Assembly (NCBI GenBank): GCA_963830885.1 | Contig: CAWHOA010000017.1 | Span: 1-14,434, forward strand | DNA: 14,434 nt | Direction of reading: 5' to 3' | Source: JAIBJN01 sp963830885 | GTDB taxonomy: Bacteria; Actinomycetota; Thermoleophilia; Gaiellales; Gaiellaceae | Shown: piece after piece, positions 7,360 to 14,434 of the stretch | Position numbering within the stretch: position 1 is the stretch's first letter | Layout of the letters: each line of letters begins with the position of its first letter | The notes under the pieces: model-generated | Told to the model about the DNA's origin: nothing | Database searches by the model: none | The model's input: the letters and a program-made list of their open reading frames with translations, nothing else | Translations under genes and position numbers: made by a program

Positions 7360-8006
7360 GCCTGCCCGTGGTGCTCGTCCACGGGATCACGGCCTCGACG
7401 GACTGGTGGCGGCCCACGGTTGCCGCGCTCGAGCCGGATCACGACGTCCACGTTGTCCGCCTGCCGGGTTTCCGCTACCGGGAGGCCGCGTCCTGGCTGG
7501 GCGACTGGCAGGAAGAGCATGGACTGAACGGCGCGGCGGTCGTCGGACACTCGATGGGCGGCACCGTCGCGCTGGCGCTCGCCGCCGAGCGGCCGCACCT
7601 GGTCCGGCGACTCGCGCTGATCGCGCCGGCCGGGATCTTCTCGACACAGGCGCGTCGCGCGTTCGCTCTTCCGCTCGCCCGCTCGGTCCTGCGCTCGCCG
7701 CCTCGCCTCGTGTTCCTCGCTCGCGACGCCTGGCGGGTCGGCCCGATCCGCCTCTGGCAGGTCGGCAGCGACCTCCTCGGCTCCGACATCGCGGCCACGC
7801 TTCACCGCGTCCAGGCGCCGACGCTCGTCGTCTGGGGCGCGGACGACAGGCTGCTACCGCCGACGCTGGGCGCCATCTTCAGCGCCGAGCTGCCCGATTC
7901 AAGCCTCGTCGTCCTCGACCGCTGCGGCCATGTCCCGATGCTGGAGGCGCCGGACGCTCTGCACGCGGAGCTGCGGCGGTTCCTCGACGAAGATGCCGCT
8001 CCATGA
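7356..8006 (+). CDS. Alpha/beta-fold hydrolase in the F420 operon
   Basis: A 216-residue serine hydrolase of the alpha/beta fold. The N-terminal strand and oxyanion loop are VVLVHGITAS (about 5-14). The nucleophile elbow is GHSMG with S66, the acid lies in VWGADD (D163 or D164), and the catalytic histidine is in CGHVPMLE (H192). The triad therefore looks complete. The lid between the nucleophile and the acid is short, as in esterases and meta-cleavage-product hydrolases. No signal peptide is seen, so it is likely cytoplasmic. GTG overlaps the cofE stop (GTGA), and its stop overlaps the following gene (ATGA), so it is co-translated with F420 genes. The substrate is unknown; the name should stay general. 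Confidence 0.88.
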   Translation: MSLPVVLVHGITASTDWWRPTVAALEPDHDVHVVRLPGFRYREAASWLGDWQEEHGLNGAAVVGHSMGGTVALALAAERPHLVRRLALIAPAGIFSTQARRAFALPLARSVLRSPPRLVFLARDAWRVGPIRLWQVGSDLLGSDIAATLHRVQAPTLVVWGADDRLLPPTLGAIFSAELPDSSLVVLDRCGHVPMLEAPDALHAELRRFLDEDAAP

Positions 8007-9469
8007 CGCTGCGCCGGAGACTCACGTTCTTCGCCGCCTCGCTGCCCGAGCGGCTCGTGCGCTCAACGGCGGCGATCCTCGGCGGCACCGTCCACGAAAC
8101 CGCGCAGCTCCTGCTCCCCCGGCTCGCGCGGCGCTCACGGCTCTACGAGGCGAGCGCGAAGAACCTGCTGCGGATCCTCATCGAGGGCGTCGGAGACGTG
8201 GAGCCGCTGACGCCGACCACGCCGGATCCCAACGCGCCCCCGCCGAAGCAGCTCGCGATCCGCAAGGGCGTCGGCAACATCGTCGAGCTCGGCTCGATCG
8301 CGGCCTTCGGCTTCTCGCCGCTCTGGCTCCTCGCCGCGGCGGCCGACCTCACCCACGGCTCCCGGGTCTACCTGCACGCGCTGACCGACGACCTCAAGGC
8401 CTCTGGCGTGATCAGGGATGACGTCGACGTCTCGTCGGTGGACGACCTGCTCGGGATCCTCGAGGGGACCTCCGGGCGTACAGCGCGCCTGATCGACATC
8501 CCGCCGGTCGAGCTCGCGGAGCTCCGGGTGTCGCTCAAGGAGCTGGCCGACGGCGCGACCGATCTCCCGTCACAGGAGCAGCTCGGTCGCCTCTACGACG
8601 GCATGCGGCGGACCGCTGCCGCAGAAGACCGGTCGCTGCTCGAGGTCTCGCAGGGCATCGGAATGGCGTTCGTCACCTCGGCCCGCACGATCTCCGACAG
8701 GCACGTGAAGGTGCCCTACCGGGAGGACTGGGAGCCGCTCCGCGGCGAGGGCTTCGCGGCGTACGCCCGCCGCGTGTCACGGCCGTACGGCGAGGCGGCC
8801 GCCTCGCACTTCGACCCCGACCGCAGGAGCTACACCGAACGGGTCCTGAGCCGGATTCCGGCAGCCCCCGATCCGGAGAGCTTCGAGTTCTGCGACGAGC
8901 TCGAGGGCGGCTTCGGCTGGATCGCGAAGGAGAGGCTCGGCCGCAACTCACACGCGCTCAAGAGCCGCGGCGAGGTCTGGATCTTCGACCCCGCCCTGTG
9001 GCAGCCCGCGCTCGAGCGGATCGCGGAGCTCGGCGAGCCGGCCGGCGTCGTCCAGCTCCTCGATCGCCACGCCCGCGACTGCGCCGAGGTGGCCTCGGCG
9101 TTCGGCGTCCCGCACTACGCGGTGCCCGTGCAGGGGATCGTCGCCTCGCCGCTCGAGATCGTCCCGGTCGTGCGCTCGCGCTTCTGGAGGGAGGTCGCGG
9201 CCTGGATTCCGGAGCTTCGCGCCCTCGTCGTTGCCGACGCGCTCGGCACCGTCGGCTATTTCCGGGCTCCGGGGGAGCAGCTCGGTGTCCATCCGCTCCT
9301 CCGCCTCAGGCCGCCGAGGACGCTCGGCCGCTATGAGCCGCGGCACATCCTGTGCGGCCACGGGGCCGGGATCCATGGGGAGAAGGCCTCTGCAGCGCTC
9401 CAGGAGGCGCTCAGAAGCGCCCGCCGCCGTCTCCCCAAGGCCTGGCTCGGTGCCTTCCGCCGAGGCTAG
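8003..9469 (+). CDS. Two-part protein with degenerate metallo-beta-lactamase-like C-terminus
   Basis: A 488-residue protein. The first part (about 1-270) matches no family I can name with confidence. It has an arginine-rich start (MTLRRRL), a helical stretch and a hydrophobic segment near 90-115 (IAAFGFSPLWLLAAAADL) that could be a membrane helix or a buried helix; an EcsC-like domain is one weak idea. From about 290 on it reads like a metallo-beta-lactamase fold: beta-rich GGFGWIAKERLG, GEVWIFDPALW, then LLDRHARDCAEVASAFGVPH, LVVADALGTVGYF and ILCGHGAGIHG. The usual HxHxDH zinc motif is replaced by H356-A-R-D-C360; the late GHG histidine (H453) is kept. It may be non-hydrolytic or bind another group. 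The ATG shares ATGA with the hydrolase upstream. I infer a tie to the F420 unit from coupling only. Confidence 0.75.
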   Translation: MTLRRRLTFFAASLPERLVRSTAAILGGTVHETAQLLLPRLARRSRLYEASAKNLLRILIEGVGDVEPLTPTTPDPNAPPPKQLAIRKGVGNIVELGSIAAFGFSPLWLLAAAADLTHGSRVYLHALTDDLKASGVIRDDVDVSSVDDLLGILEGTSGRTARLIDIPPVELAELRVSLKELADGATDLPSQEQLGRLYDGMRRTAAAEDRSLLEVSQGIGMAFVTSARTISDRHVKVPYREDWEPLRGEGFAAYARRVSRPYGEAAASHFDPDRRSYTERVLSRIPAAPDPESFEFCDELEGGFGWIAKERLGRNSHALKSRGEVWIFDPALWQPALERIAELGEPAGVVQLLDRHARDCAEVASAFGVPHYAVPVQGIVASPLEIVPVVRSRFWREVAAWIPELRALVVADALGTVGYFRAPGEQLGVHPLLRLRPPRTLGRYEPRHILCGHGAGIHGEKASAALQEALRSARRRLPKAWLGAFRRG

Positions 9470-9489
9470 TTCGACTACCCTAGTAACCG

Positions 9490-9735
9490 ATGGCGAAGAA
9501 GCGGCAGACCTTCGGGAAGATGATCCGTGAGCGCGAGCGGGCCGAGAAACGCGCCCGAAAGCAGGAGAAGAAGGACCAGCGGAAAGCAATGATCGAGGCC
9601 GGACTCGATCCCTTCGCCGAGGATCCCTACGGAGACAGATCGCCGGAGGCCGTGCCGCCGGAGGACGAGCCGGAGGCGGGCGCCACACCGCCCGAGACGG
9701 GCGTCGCCCCACCCGCCGAGAACCGTCCTAGCTAG
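9490..9735 (+). CDS. Small basic/acidic hypothetical protein
   Basis: An 81-residue protein starting MAKKRQTFGKMIRERERAEK. The first 40 residues are very rich in lysine, arginine and glutamate and should form a charged helix or coiled coil. The rest is acidic and proline-rich (EDEPEAGATPPETG) and probably disordered. No domain is recognised; the basic N-terminus could bind nucleic acid, which is a guess. It begins 20 bases after the preceding gene and is likely the last member of that operon. No Shine-Dalgarno is visible before the ATG. It stops in CTAG at 9732-9735, which also holds the stop of the converging phytase-like gene. Confidence 0.7.
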   Translation: MAKKRQTFGKMIRERERAEKRARKQEKKDQRKAMIEAGLDPFAEDPYGDRSPEAVPPEDEPEAGATPPETGVAPPAENRPS

Positions 9736-10836
9736 TCATCGTCGTCATTGCCGTGGTCGTGGCCCACGGCGAAGAGCAGGAACTGCGTGAACTGCGCCGC
9801 GGCGAAGTTGTTGTCGCTGACGAGCAGCAGCGTGCGCTTCCCTCCGCGGAGCCGCGGGCCGAACGCCATGCCCTCCACGTTGTCGAGCGGAATGCCGAGC
9901 GTGTCGAGATTCAAGAGCAGCGCTCTTGCTCGTCGTCCCGTCCTTCCGGAGCTCGGTGACGAAGAGCTTGATCGTGTTCCCCGTGTCCGGTGCGCCGACG
10001 GAGAACGACCGCTCCATCGTGAGCAGGCGCCGGTTGCCGAGCGGGAGCACCTCGACCAGCCCGTTGACGCCGAAGCCCGTGAACGGCTCGGCGATCGGGT
10101 CGGTCTGGTAGTAGCGCCACTCGCGGCGCAGCGCGTTCCGCTTCAGGTCGTACTCGAGGATGCGCACGGGGCTTCCCGCGGCGAGCGTCGCCGCCGGACC
10201 GTCCTGGACGAGTGCGTTCTCCGTGCCGGTGTAGAGGTGCTTGCCGCGCGTCGCCGCCGCCTCGAAGCCGAGGTTCAGGCGGACTCCCTGGGTGCCGGCC
10301 GCGTTCGGGTTGAACTCCGCCGGGACCGGGACGTCACGGACGTAGGTGCCGTCGAGCCGGTAGACGCGGATCCAGGGGTTGATGAGCCGGTTCGCAAAGC
10401 CCTCGGAGGTGATGACCGCCTTCCGGTTGTGCTTCGTGAGCGTGAACCCCTCGGGATCGAGGCTGCCGGTCGGGTACGGCGTTCCGTCCGGCTGCTTCAG
10501 CGTCGTGACGGACGTGAACGTGATGTCGTCGTTGTCCAGCTCGCCGTCGGAGATCCGGGCGCGCAGCTTGTAGAAGCGCGCGTTGGCCTGGTCGTCGGAG
10601 ATGACGTAGAAGCTCTTGCCGCCGGCGTACGAGATCGACGACAGGCCGCCCACGGTCGTCCCCATGAAGGTCGTCCCGGTCGGGATGATCGCCTGGCCGC
10701 GGAACTCGAGCGTCGGCGCGCCCTTGTGGCCCTTCCCCTTCTTGGCGGTGGCGGCGGGCGCGAGTACGGCGGCTGCGAGCAAGGCGGTGAGTGCCAGCGC
10801 GGCCCAGATCGCCCCTGTACGTCGGTGTCCGAGCAT
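9732..10836 (-). CDS. Secreted phytase-like esterase; one frameshift near the 3' end
   Basis: Restored length is about 367 residues. The N-terminus is a clear Sec signal peptide: arginines in MLGHRRTG, a hydrophobic core to about residue 27, and cleavage probably after ATA (residue 31), followed by the basic KKGKGHK. The mature part matches the 'esterase-like activity of phytase' family, a beta-propeller: GGLSSISY and YVISDDQANARFYKL early, LDPEGFTL and SEGFANR in the middle, YTGTENAL, then GIPLDNVEGMAFGPRL and LLLVSDNNF at the end. Substrate unknown; members are exported or lipid-linked. One extra base near 9924 separates TSK from ALLLNLDTLGIPL. The protein ends in an acidic tail (HDHGNDDDD). 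Start ATG 10836 has a strong Shine-Dalgarno. It shares its CTAG stop with the converging small gene. Confidence 0.85.
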
Positions 10837-10842
10837 CGTGAG

Positions 10843-10850
10843 ACCTCCTC
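10843..10850 (-). promoter_or_regulatory. Strong ribosome binding site of the phytase-like gene
   Basis: On the minus strand the sequence GAGGAGGT lies about 6-7 bases before the ATG at 10836. It is the clearest Shine-Dalgarno in the window, where most genes start by overlap or without a visible site, and it fixes the start just ahead of the signal peptide. Confidence 0.75.
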
Positions 10851-10884
10851 GGTTGGCGGCTGTGCGGCCGGAACCCTAAACGGG

Positions 10885-11199
10885 CTACGACTGCCGCGCG
10901 GAGACGATCGCGACGACTCCGATCGCCACGCAGACGGCGATGACCCCTGCGAGGCCGGTGAAGATCGCCGCGATCGCCATCAGGGGAATGGAAAGGGCCA
11001 TCGCGCCGAGCACCATCTCCTTCTGATGATCCCGCTTGCGCTTCAGCGCCTTCTCGCGCTGGTCGTCCCGCTGGACGAGGCTCTTCTCGATCCGCTCGAC
11101 GAACGAGTCGACCACGGCGGGCTCCAGCTCGGCGCCGAGCTCCTTTCGGGCCTCGATTGCGGCCTCGATCTCCTCCCGGTCGACGGTCGGCTCCGCCAT
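10885..11199 (-). CDS. Small two-helix membrane protein
   Basis: A 104-residue protein. The N-terminal half is soluble and highly charged (VDREEIEAAIEARKELGAEL, then RDDQREKALKRKRDHQKE). The C-terminal half holds two predicted membrane helices: about 62-80 (MVLGAMALSIPLMAIAAIF) and about 82-100 (GLAGVIAVCVAIGVVAIVS). Similar short actinobacterial integral membrane proteins with this N-terminal pattern exist, but I know of no assigned function. It is upstream of the phytase-like gene on the same strand, with 48 bases between, so the two may be co-transcribed. ATG start at 11199 has no clear Shine-Dalgarno. A 61-base gap separates it from the divergent gene at 11261. Confidence 0.75.
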   Translation of the reverse strand: MAEPTVDREEIEAAIEARKELGAELEPAVVDSFVERIEKSLVQRDDQREKALKRKRDHQKEMVLGAMALSIPLMAIAAIFTGLAGVIAVCVAIGVVAIVSARQS

Positions 11200-11260
11200 G
11201 GCTCGATTTTGCCACTAGGCCGTCTCACATGGCCGCCCGCGATGGTGTTCTTCTCTACGG

Positions 11261-11882
11261 ATGCCGCGTCAGAACCGCGTCACGCCGCGCAGCGACCTGA
11301 TCGCGCACCCCGCCCGCGGGCTCGTGTACGGGAACCGCGGCTGCCTGCACGACGAGCAGGGACGGATCCGGCGGCGCTGGGCGACGAGGCGCTGGATCGC
11401 GTGCCGGCTCGAGTTCCGCGGCTGGCACCGCGAGCCGCTGATGCAGCCGGGGAAGTTCACCGAGCTGTTCTTCCTGGACGAGGCCACGGCGTTCGCGGCC
11501 GGGCACCGTCCGTGCGCGCTGTGCCGCCGCGAGGACTACGTGCGGTTCGGCGAGCTCTGGAGCGAGCTCCATCCGGGCGCGGTCGGGGCGGACGCGATCG
11601 ACGCGCAGCTCCACACGGAGCGAGTGGACGGCCGCACGCAGCGGCTCCACGAAGCGGCGCTCGGCGGCCTACCCGACGGCGCGTTCGTGCTCGTCGAGGA
11701 CGAACCGTGGCTCGTCTTCGGGGGCGGGCTCCGGCGCTGGACGCCGGCGGGCTACGAGGGCCGCAGGCCGCTGCCGGCGCGCGGCCTCGTGATCACCCCG
11801 CCGTCGCTGGTCGAGGTGCTCCGGCGCCGGGTGGGAAGGCGCCGTGCCGCTCCTCCACCCGTCGGTCACGCAGGCCGCGTGA
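11261..11882 (+). CDS. Conserved hypothetical protein with Ada-like cysteine pattern; one frameshift
   Basis: Restored length is 206 residues. Characteristic stretches are RVTPRSDLIAHPARGLVYGN, GNRGCLHDEQG, WIACRLEFRGW, QPGKFTELFFLDEATAFAAG and HRPCALCRREDY, which I recall as a widespread uncharacterised actinobacterial and proteobacterial family. C28 with H30, C48, and the pair C85/C88 after an AGHRPC run resemble the zinc-binding N-terminus of Ada (AGYRPCKRC), so metal binding is plausible. One extra base near 11825 spoils the frame after SLVEVLR. Without it the protein ends AGWEGAVPLLHPSVTQAA at TGA 11880-11882, a normal family ending (LLHPS). Unrepaired, the frame runs on to 12010 as antisense of the next gene. 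The 3' end overlaps the converging gene by 17 bases. Confidence 0.78.
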
Positions 11883-12333
11883 CGGCCTCCTTGCCGAGGA
11901 AGACCATCCCGAGCTGGTTGTCCGTGAGGTCGCCGGTGTCGCTGAGCACGAAGTTGCACGTGACCTGCCCGGTCGCGCCGTCGAACTGTCCGGTGCCGTC
12001 GACCACGTAGAGCACGGCGCTTCCGTGGCGGAGATGCTCGTCCGCGGAGCCGTTCACCCGCCCGTCGTCGTCGGTCTCCACGTACAGGCGATGCCCGTGG
12101 CCGAAGTCGATCGTCGCGACCGCGGAGAAGTAACCGTTCGCCTTGAAGGTCAGGTGAGCCTCGAGGATCGCCTCCTCGGAGCCCTCGTCGAAGTCAAGAC
12201 GAACGGCGACTCCGCCGTTCTCGAGCCGCGTCTCGTGAACCCACGAAGGAGCGCTCGCACGGAGGACGATCCCGTCGCCGTCTTCCGTCGCTTCCCCCCG
12301 GAACGCGAGGGAGTAGGTGAGGAGGCCGCTCAT
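11866..12333 (-). CDS. Hypothetical protein, probably all-beta
   Basis: A 155-residue cytoplasmic protein from ATG at 12333. It alternates short beta-type strands (IVLRASAPSWVHETRL, GGVAVRLDFDEG, AILEAHLTFKANGYFSAV, HRLYVETDDDGRV) and has a late glycine-rich motif, VVDGTGQFDGATGQVTCNF. GTGxFxGATG-type motifs are common in small beta-barrel families such as AOC-like or DUF3224-like proteins, but I cannot assign one. The sequence is acidic, with no signal peptide. No good Shine-Dalgarno is visible before this start, so a slightly later start is possible. It is divergent from the LuxR-type regulator 90 bases away, so regulation by that neighbour is conceivable. Confidence 0.72.
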   Translation of the reverse strand: MSGLLTYSLAFRGEATEDGDGIVLRASAPSWVHETRLENGGVAVRLDFDEGSEEAILEAHLTFKANGYFSAVATIDFGHGHRLYVETDDDGRVNGSADEHLRHGSAVLYVVDGTGQFDGATGQVTCNFVLSDTGDLTDNQLGMVFLGKEAVTRPA

Positions 12334-12354
12334 GAGTCGATCGTGCCTTCCGTG

Positions 12355-12380
12355 GGCACCGAATCGCTTCGGGGCATGCC
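12355..12380. promoter_or_regulatory. Imperfect hairpin between divergent genes
   Basis: GGCA-CCGAA (12355-12363), a TCGC loop, and TTCGG (12368-12372) followed by a 4-base bulge and TGCC (12377-12380) can form a stem. It lies between the divergent starts at 12333 and 12424. It could be an operator-type dyad or chance structure in GC-rich DNA. Confidence 0.3.
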
Positions 12381-12387
12381 CTAATCC

Positions 12388-12416
12388 TTGGCGGGAGGAC
12401 TGCGGAGGGCTACCTT
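12388..12416 (+). promoter_or_regulatory. Candidate promoter for a leaderless LuxR-type gene
   Basis: TTGGCG (12388-12393), a 17-base spacer and TACCTT (12411-12416) loosely fit -35/-10 elements. A start 7 bases or so beyond the -10 falls on the GTG at 12424, which would give a leaderless mRNA. A stop codon (12418-12420) lies in frame just before that GTG, so no longer N-terminus is possible. Matches to consensus are only partial. Confidence 0.3.
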
Positions 12417-12423
12417 TTGAGAC

Positions 12424-14434
12424 GTGCTCGTCGGTCGGGAACCCGACTGCGCGCGCATCGACGAACTTCTCGATCGCGCCCGGCGTGGGCGTAGCGGCGC
12501 GCTCGTGCTTCGCGGTGAGGCGGGTATGGGCAAGACCGCCCTGCTCGACTACGCGGCCGAGCGCGGGGAGGGGATGACCGTCGTTCGCGCGATCGGCGTC
12601 GAGTACGAGGTCGAGCTCCAGTTCTCGGGCCTCCTCGAGCTCGTGCGGCCGCTGCTCGAGCATCTCGGGGAGATCCCGCCGCAGCAGGCTGATGCGCTGA
12701 AGAGCGCGCTCGGCATGGCGGAGTCGCAGCCGCACGACCGTTTCACGATCTGCGCGGCGACGCTGAGCCTGATCGCCGCGGCCGCGGAGGCCAACCCGCT
12801 GCTGATCCTCGTGGACGACGCACACTGGATCGATCTCGCGACCGATGACGCGCTGCTCTTCTCGGCGAAGCGCCTCGTCGCCGACTCCGTCGCGATCCTG
12901 CTCGCAGTGCGGGAAGGCGGCGAGCGCACGTTCAACGCGCCGGCGCTCGAGCAGGTGGACCTGAGGAAGCTCGGCCCCGAGGACGCCGCACTCATCCTGG
13001 CCGGCGACGAGGGACGGCCGGTCGCAGCCGATGTGGCGCGGCGGCTGTGCGAGGCCACCCAGGGGAACCCGCTTGCGCTCGTCGAGCTGGGCGGCATCCT
13101 CTCCGCAGAGCAGCTCGCAGGACGGCAGGCTCTGCCCGATCCTGTTCCGGCCGGGCCGACCCTCGAGCGGGCCTTCGCCTGGCGTGCGGAGCGGCTTTCG
13201 GAGGACTCGCGGCGGGCGCTTGTTGTCGCGGCAGTTGCGCTCTCGGACGAGGTGGAGACGATCGGGGCGGCCCTCCAGTCGCTCGGCCTCCAGCACGACG
13301 CCCTCGAGCCCGGGGAGGACGCCGGGCTCATCTCGCTCACCGACGGCCACGTCCACTTTCGCCACCCGCTCGTTCGTTCTGCCGTCTACCACGCGGCGGC
13401 GCCGTCGGAGCGCCGCGCCGCGCATCGCGCCCTGGCGGGGGCGCTTCGCGAGCGAGACGATTCGGAGCGGTTCGCCTGGCACCTTGCCGGCGCCGCGATC
13501 AGCGTCGACGAAGAGGCTGCGATCGCGCTGGAGCGGGCGGCGGACCAGGCCCGCGCACGCTCGAGCTACGCGGCTGCGGCAGCGGCGCTGGCGCGTGCCG
13601 CCTCTTTGACGGCGGATGAGGATGCCCGTCCACGGCGCCTCTTCGCGGCCGCGGACGCGGCGCTCAGCGCGGGGCGGTCTGAGGAGGCACTCACCTACCT
13701 CGCGGAGCCGCTCGCGCAGGAGGAGCCTTGCCTGCGCGCGGCGGCACTCCGGCTCCAGGGGCGGATCGAGTACTTCAACGGCCGTCCCAAGGAGGCGGGC
13801 GCAGTGCTCGTCGAAGCCTCCGAGCTGCTCGAGGACATCGACCGCGAGCTAGCGGTCGAAATCTGCACGGAGTCCTGCAGCGCCCGGCTCGGGGTCGCCG
13901 ACGCCGAAGGGATGCTCGCCTCCGCCGAGCGGGCCGAGGCAGCTCGCTGTGGGGCTCTCGAACGGCCACCTCCGCGACCTCGTGACGCTCACCCGCGGCT
14001 GGGTCCTCTGCTACGTCGGGCGGTCGGACGAGGGCGTGCCCCTCCTCCGCCAGGCCGTAGAGGCTGCGGAAGGTGCCGAGCTCGACCCGCTGGGCTTGAT
14101 GCGCATCTCGGGCGCACTGGAGTGGCTCGACCGGTCACGTGACGCCTATCGGTACACGCTTCGCGACGTGGTTCGCGCCCGCGAGGACGGCGCCGTCGGG
14201 TTGCTGCCGTACCTGCTCTACCAGCAGGCTTGGCACGCCGGCCGCGCGGGTCTTCTCAGCGAGGGTTACGCCGCGGCATCGGAGGGGCTCGGCCTGGCGC
14301 GGGAGCTCGACCTGTGGCTACCGCGTCTCCAGTCGCTGCTCGTCCTTCTGCGATCACGGCGCGCCGAGGCGCCGAATCCGAGTGCAAGGCCTACATCGAC
14401 GAGGTCAAGACGCCGCTCGAGGAGACCGGCCTTG
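12424..14434 (+). CDS. LuxR-family ATP-binding regulator (LAL type), 3' end beyond window; two frameshifts
   Basis: Start of a large ATP-binding LuxR-type (LAL/MalT-like) regulator. The N-terminus begins LVGREPDCARIDELLDRARR, typical of these proteins. Walker A is GEAGMGKT (31-38), with the Walker B strand and acids in LILVDDAHWID (D131, D132). TQGNPLALVELGG (near 215) and RHPLVRSAVYH fit the NB-ARC-like helical part, and the later region is TPR-like helical repeats (AAAAALARAA, RLFAAADAALSAG). The C-terminal HTH expected in the family lies outside the window, so DNA binding is not shown. An extra base near 13940 separates AERAEA from LAVGLSNGHLRDLVTLTRGW; a missing base near 14349 separates SLLVLL from AITARRGAESECKAYIDEVK. 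Both repaired segments read as normal continuation. The ligand is unknown; it may control its divergent neighbour. Confidence 0.85.

Noticed and set aside
7406..8002. N-terminal extension of the MBL-like protein over the alpha/beta hydrolase gene
   Set aside because: The frame is open but is a shadow of the hydrolase gene; the ATG at 8003 with its ATGA overlap gives the natural start.
9466..9483. Possible terminator or promoter between the MBL-like gene and the 81-residue gene
   Set aside because: TAGT/ACTA arms are only 4 bases and no T-run or good -35/-10 pair is present; the two CTAG copies alone do not support a site.
9748..12384. Very long plus-strand open frame (about 878 codons)
   Set aside because: It is antisense to the phytase-like and membrane-protein genes and runs in different frames over the 11261 and 11866 genes. 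The translation is low-complexity arginine/alanine/glycine-rich and matches no family; such frames are usual in GC-rich DNA.
1..14434. CRISPR array, tRNA, rRNA, insertion sequence or phage genes
   Set aside because: No regularly spaced repeats, cloverleaf-like segments, conserved rRNA blocks, transposase motifs or flanking terminal repeats were seen on either strand.

Overview
The window is strongly GC-rich, gene-dense DNA in which about half of the genes start with GTG. It carries coenzyme F420 genes, a porphyrin-branch ferrochelatase and a large ATP-binding LuxR-type regulator. Together these suggest an actinobacterium; a deep-branching, Thermoleophilia-like soil lineage is my best guess, by inference only. 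No rRNA, tRNA, CRISPR array or insertion sequence was seen.

Layout. (1) 1-2894, heme: the 3' part of hemE, then an opposite-strand gene (1714 to 855) broken by seven single-base losses, then hemH and a 91-residue companion joined to it by a 4-base overlap. (2) 2883-4536, minus strand: a PolX-like protein with HhH motifs, an apparently inactivated polymerase palm and an intact-looking PHP nuclease domain. A perfect hairpin sits where it converges with the heme genes. (3) 4555-9735, plus strand: cofC, cofD, npdG, cofE, an alpha/beta hydrolase and a metallo-beta-lactamase-like protein without its usual metal motif. All five junctions among these six genes are 4-base stop/start overlaps. A small basic protein follows. 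(4) 9732-11199, minus strand: a secreted phytase-like esterase and a small membrane protein. (5) 11261-14434: a conserved protein with an Ada-like cysteine arrangement, a small hypothetical gene converging on it, and the start of an LuxR-family ATPase regulator that runs off the window.

How the genes work together. CofC activates the phosphorylated three-carbon acid, CofD transfers it to Fo, CofE adds glutamates, and NpdG exchanges electrons between F420 and NADP. So tail assembly and reduction of F420 are encoded in one translationally coupled unit. Fo synthase is not in the window. Because the alpha/beta hydrolase and MBL-like genes are coupled to this unit, a role linked to F420 is possible but unproven.

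Quality caveat. At least 13 single-base frame breaks are visible: seven in the 855-1714 gene, two in the LuxR gene, and one each in hemE (3' end), polX, the phytase-like gene and the 11261 gene. None falls in the F420 block. In every case removing or adding one base restores a sensible protein, so sequencing or assembly error is as likely as real decay. Feature ends given here for these genes are the restored ends.
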